From the NCBI RefSeq assembly GCF_002236115.1, contig NZ_NIWT01000002.1, positions 1 to 64,000 on the forward strand: DNA of 64,000 bases, written 5' to 3'. The translations under genes and the position numbers were made by a program. Shown here piece by piece: positions 63,124 through 64,000 of this stretch (its first letter is position 1; the number at the start of each line of letters is the position of its first letter). The DNA is from Pseudomonas jessenii. Lineage in GTDB: Bacteria > Pseudomonadota > Gammaproteobacteria > Pseudomonadales > Pseudomonadaceae. Below the pieces are notes generated by a model. The model was not told the DNA's origin, did no database searches, and was given only the letters and a program-made list of their open reading frames with translations.

Positions 63124-63858
63124 CTAACCCCCATGGCAGCAACTGGGGGTCGCCTGTTCTTCGTACCGGTCGTGATGCCGCACCCACTCCATGATTTCCT
63201 CCTCGTTGCGACCCTTGGGCGTCAGGTCGAGGTAGTTGTAGGCGCCGACCAGCATGTCCAGGCCCCGGGCATAGGTGGAGTAGGTATGGAAAATTTCGCC
63301 GGCGTCATTGCGATAAAACACGCTGAGACCGGGGAGTTCCTCCTCGGCGCCGTCGGTTTTTTCGTAGTTGTATGTAGCCTTTCCGGCGGCGACGTCTTCG
63401 GCTCGGGCGGTGACGCCAAAGTCGTAGTTGAAATCGCAGCCTTCGGACGATACCCAGTCGAACTTCCAGCCCATGCGCCGTTTGAACGCCTGGAATTCGG
63501 CGAACGGTGCGTGGGAAACCGCTACCACGGCCACGTCATGGTGGGCCAGGTGCTGGTTGGCGCCGTCGATGTGATCGCTCAGGTACGAGCAACCGGGGCA
63601 GCCCTCATCCCAGCCCTCGGCGAACATGAAGTGGTAGATGACCAACTGGCTGCGCCCCCCGAACAGGTCCGCCAGTTTCAGTTCGCCGTCGGGTCCCTGG
63701 AAGTGGTAGTCCTTGTCGATTTTCACCCAGGGCAGGGCGCGGCGTTCGGCGCTGAGTCTGTCCCTTTCCCTGGTGAAGGCTTTTTCGTGGGCCAGGTGCT
63801 CTTTGCGGGCGGCGACCCATTCTTCCCGCGATACGACGGGATGGTTCTGAATGTTCAT
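63124..63858 (-). CDS. DUF899 family thioredoxin-like protein
   Basis: 244-residue protein of the DUF899 family, whose fold is thioredoxin-like. DGELKLADLFGGRSQLVIYH and FMFAEGWDEGCPGCSYLSDH mark the family, the latter with a CPGC redox motif. VVAVSHAPFAEFQAFKRRMGW follows. The C-terminus ends with a CC pair (TPSCCHGG) that may bind metal. AGGAGA precedes the ATG. Function is unknown; redox activity is possible because of CxxC. Confidence 0.9.
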   Translation of the reverse strand: MNIQNHPVVSREEWVAARKEHLAHEKAFTRERDRLSAERRALPWVKIDKDYHFQGPDGELKLADLFGGRSQLVIYHFMFAEGWDEGCPGCSYLSDHIDGANQHLAHHDVAVVAVSHAPFAEFQAFKRRMGWKFDWVSSEGCDFNYDFGVTARAEDVAAGKATYNYEKTDGAEEELPGLSVFYRNDAGEIFHTYSTYARGLDMLVGAYNYLDLTPKGRNEEEIMEWVRHHDRYEEQATPSCCHGG

Positions 63859-64000
63859 GTTGTTTTCTCCTGCGTGGGGCGGGGAGGTGACTTACACAGC
63901 CTAGTCGTTTGGCTTGCATGGATTTCGACATGCCGCCGGTCGGTCGTCTGCAAACGCCCGGCTGAACGGTGGCCGGGCGTACCGGTCACAACCTGTAAGG
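63859..64000. other. Right end of window
   Basis: 142 bp after the DUF899 start. CGCCCGG and CCGGGCG (63955-63961 and 63973-63979) form a hairpin without T-tract, probably from the 3' end of a gene beyond the window. The DUF899 promoter should lie here; none is obvious. Confidence 0.4.

Overview
The window is a piece of a Pseudomonas chromosome, most probably of the P. fluorescens group. The 23S rRNA tail and 5S rRNA look like Pseudomonas, the genes are GC-rich with Pseudomonas-type neighbours (rnd-ycgL-ycgN, aceK, hrpA, azoR next to a LysR gene, lpxO), and many intergenic gaps carry the inverted GTGGGAGCGAGCTTGCTCGCGAT repeat typical of P. fluorescens REP/REPIN elements. Most of the window is core genome. 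No phage, IS, CRISPR array or tRNA was seen.

Layout. 1-450: end of an rRNA operon (23S tail, 5S, terminator). 0.6-5.1 kb: two LysR regulators around a CHMI-like isomerase, then a two-gene transporter operon (CynX/NimT-type MFS plus EamA). 5.6-8.8 kb: a gamma-glutamylpolyamine synthetase-like enzyme and a lipid A phosphoethanolamine transferase (eptA type). 9-21.7 kb: housekeeping and conserved unknown genes (RNase D, YcgL, a 2-hydroxyacid dehydrogenase, a nitroreductase, YcgN, a degenerate M1-peptidase-like protein, an SpoU-type methyltransferase, an HNH protein, a spermidine-synthase-like protein, a cNMP-binding protein, oligopeptidase B, a glutamine amidotransferase). 21.7-24.4 kb: a TonB-dependent receptor with a frameshifted small gene and a Fur-box-like site upstream.

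24.4-29.2 kb: a LysR regulator divergent from an MFS carrier and pxpABC, which reads as a 5-oxoproline uptake and hydrolysis operon; an 8-bp inverted repeat lies between them. 29.3-31.4 kb: a MoxR ATPase and VWA protein pair with a visible promoter. 31.5-37.2 kb: a DUF748 protein, cysK, lpxO, and two EamA transporters; the first of these follows an unusual leader (promoter, hairpin, 54-codon proline-rich ORF, terminator-like hairpin). 37.4-44.7 kb: aceK, hrpA and a FabH-like ketoacyl synthase. 45-54 kb: a porin, a FemAB-like protein, aqpZ, then a leftward run LysR - alpha/beta hydrolase - ppiA - ABC exporter, a small secreted protein and azoR. 54.4-64 kb: an EamA transporter, an AT-richer S41 peptidase gene, a LysR/cysteine hydrolase pair, a YbdG-type channel, a DEAD-box helicase, a small periplasmic protein, an AT-richer methyltransferase and a DUF899 protein.

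The best candidates for undescribed biology are the leader before the EamA gene at 35.4 kb, the MFS-pxpABC unit with its operator-like dyad, the class of REPINs with a constant 42-nt interior, the hairpin between the ribosome-binding site and start codon of the ABC exporter, and the S41 peptidase island. All functional calls rest on reading translated sequence by eye; no database search was run.
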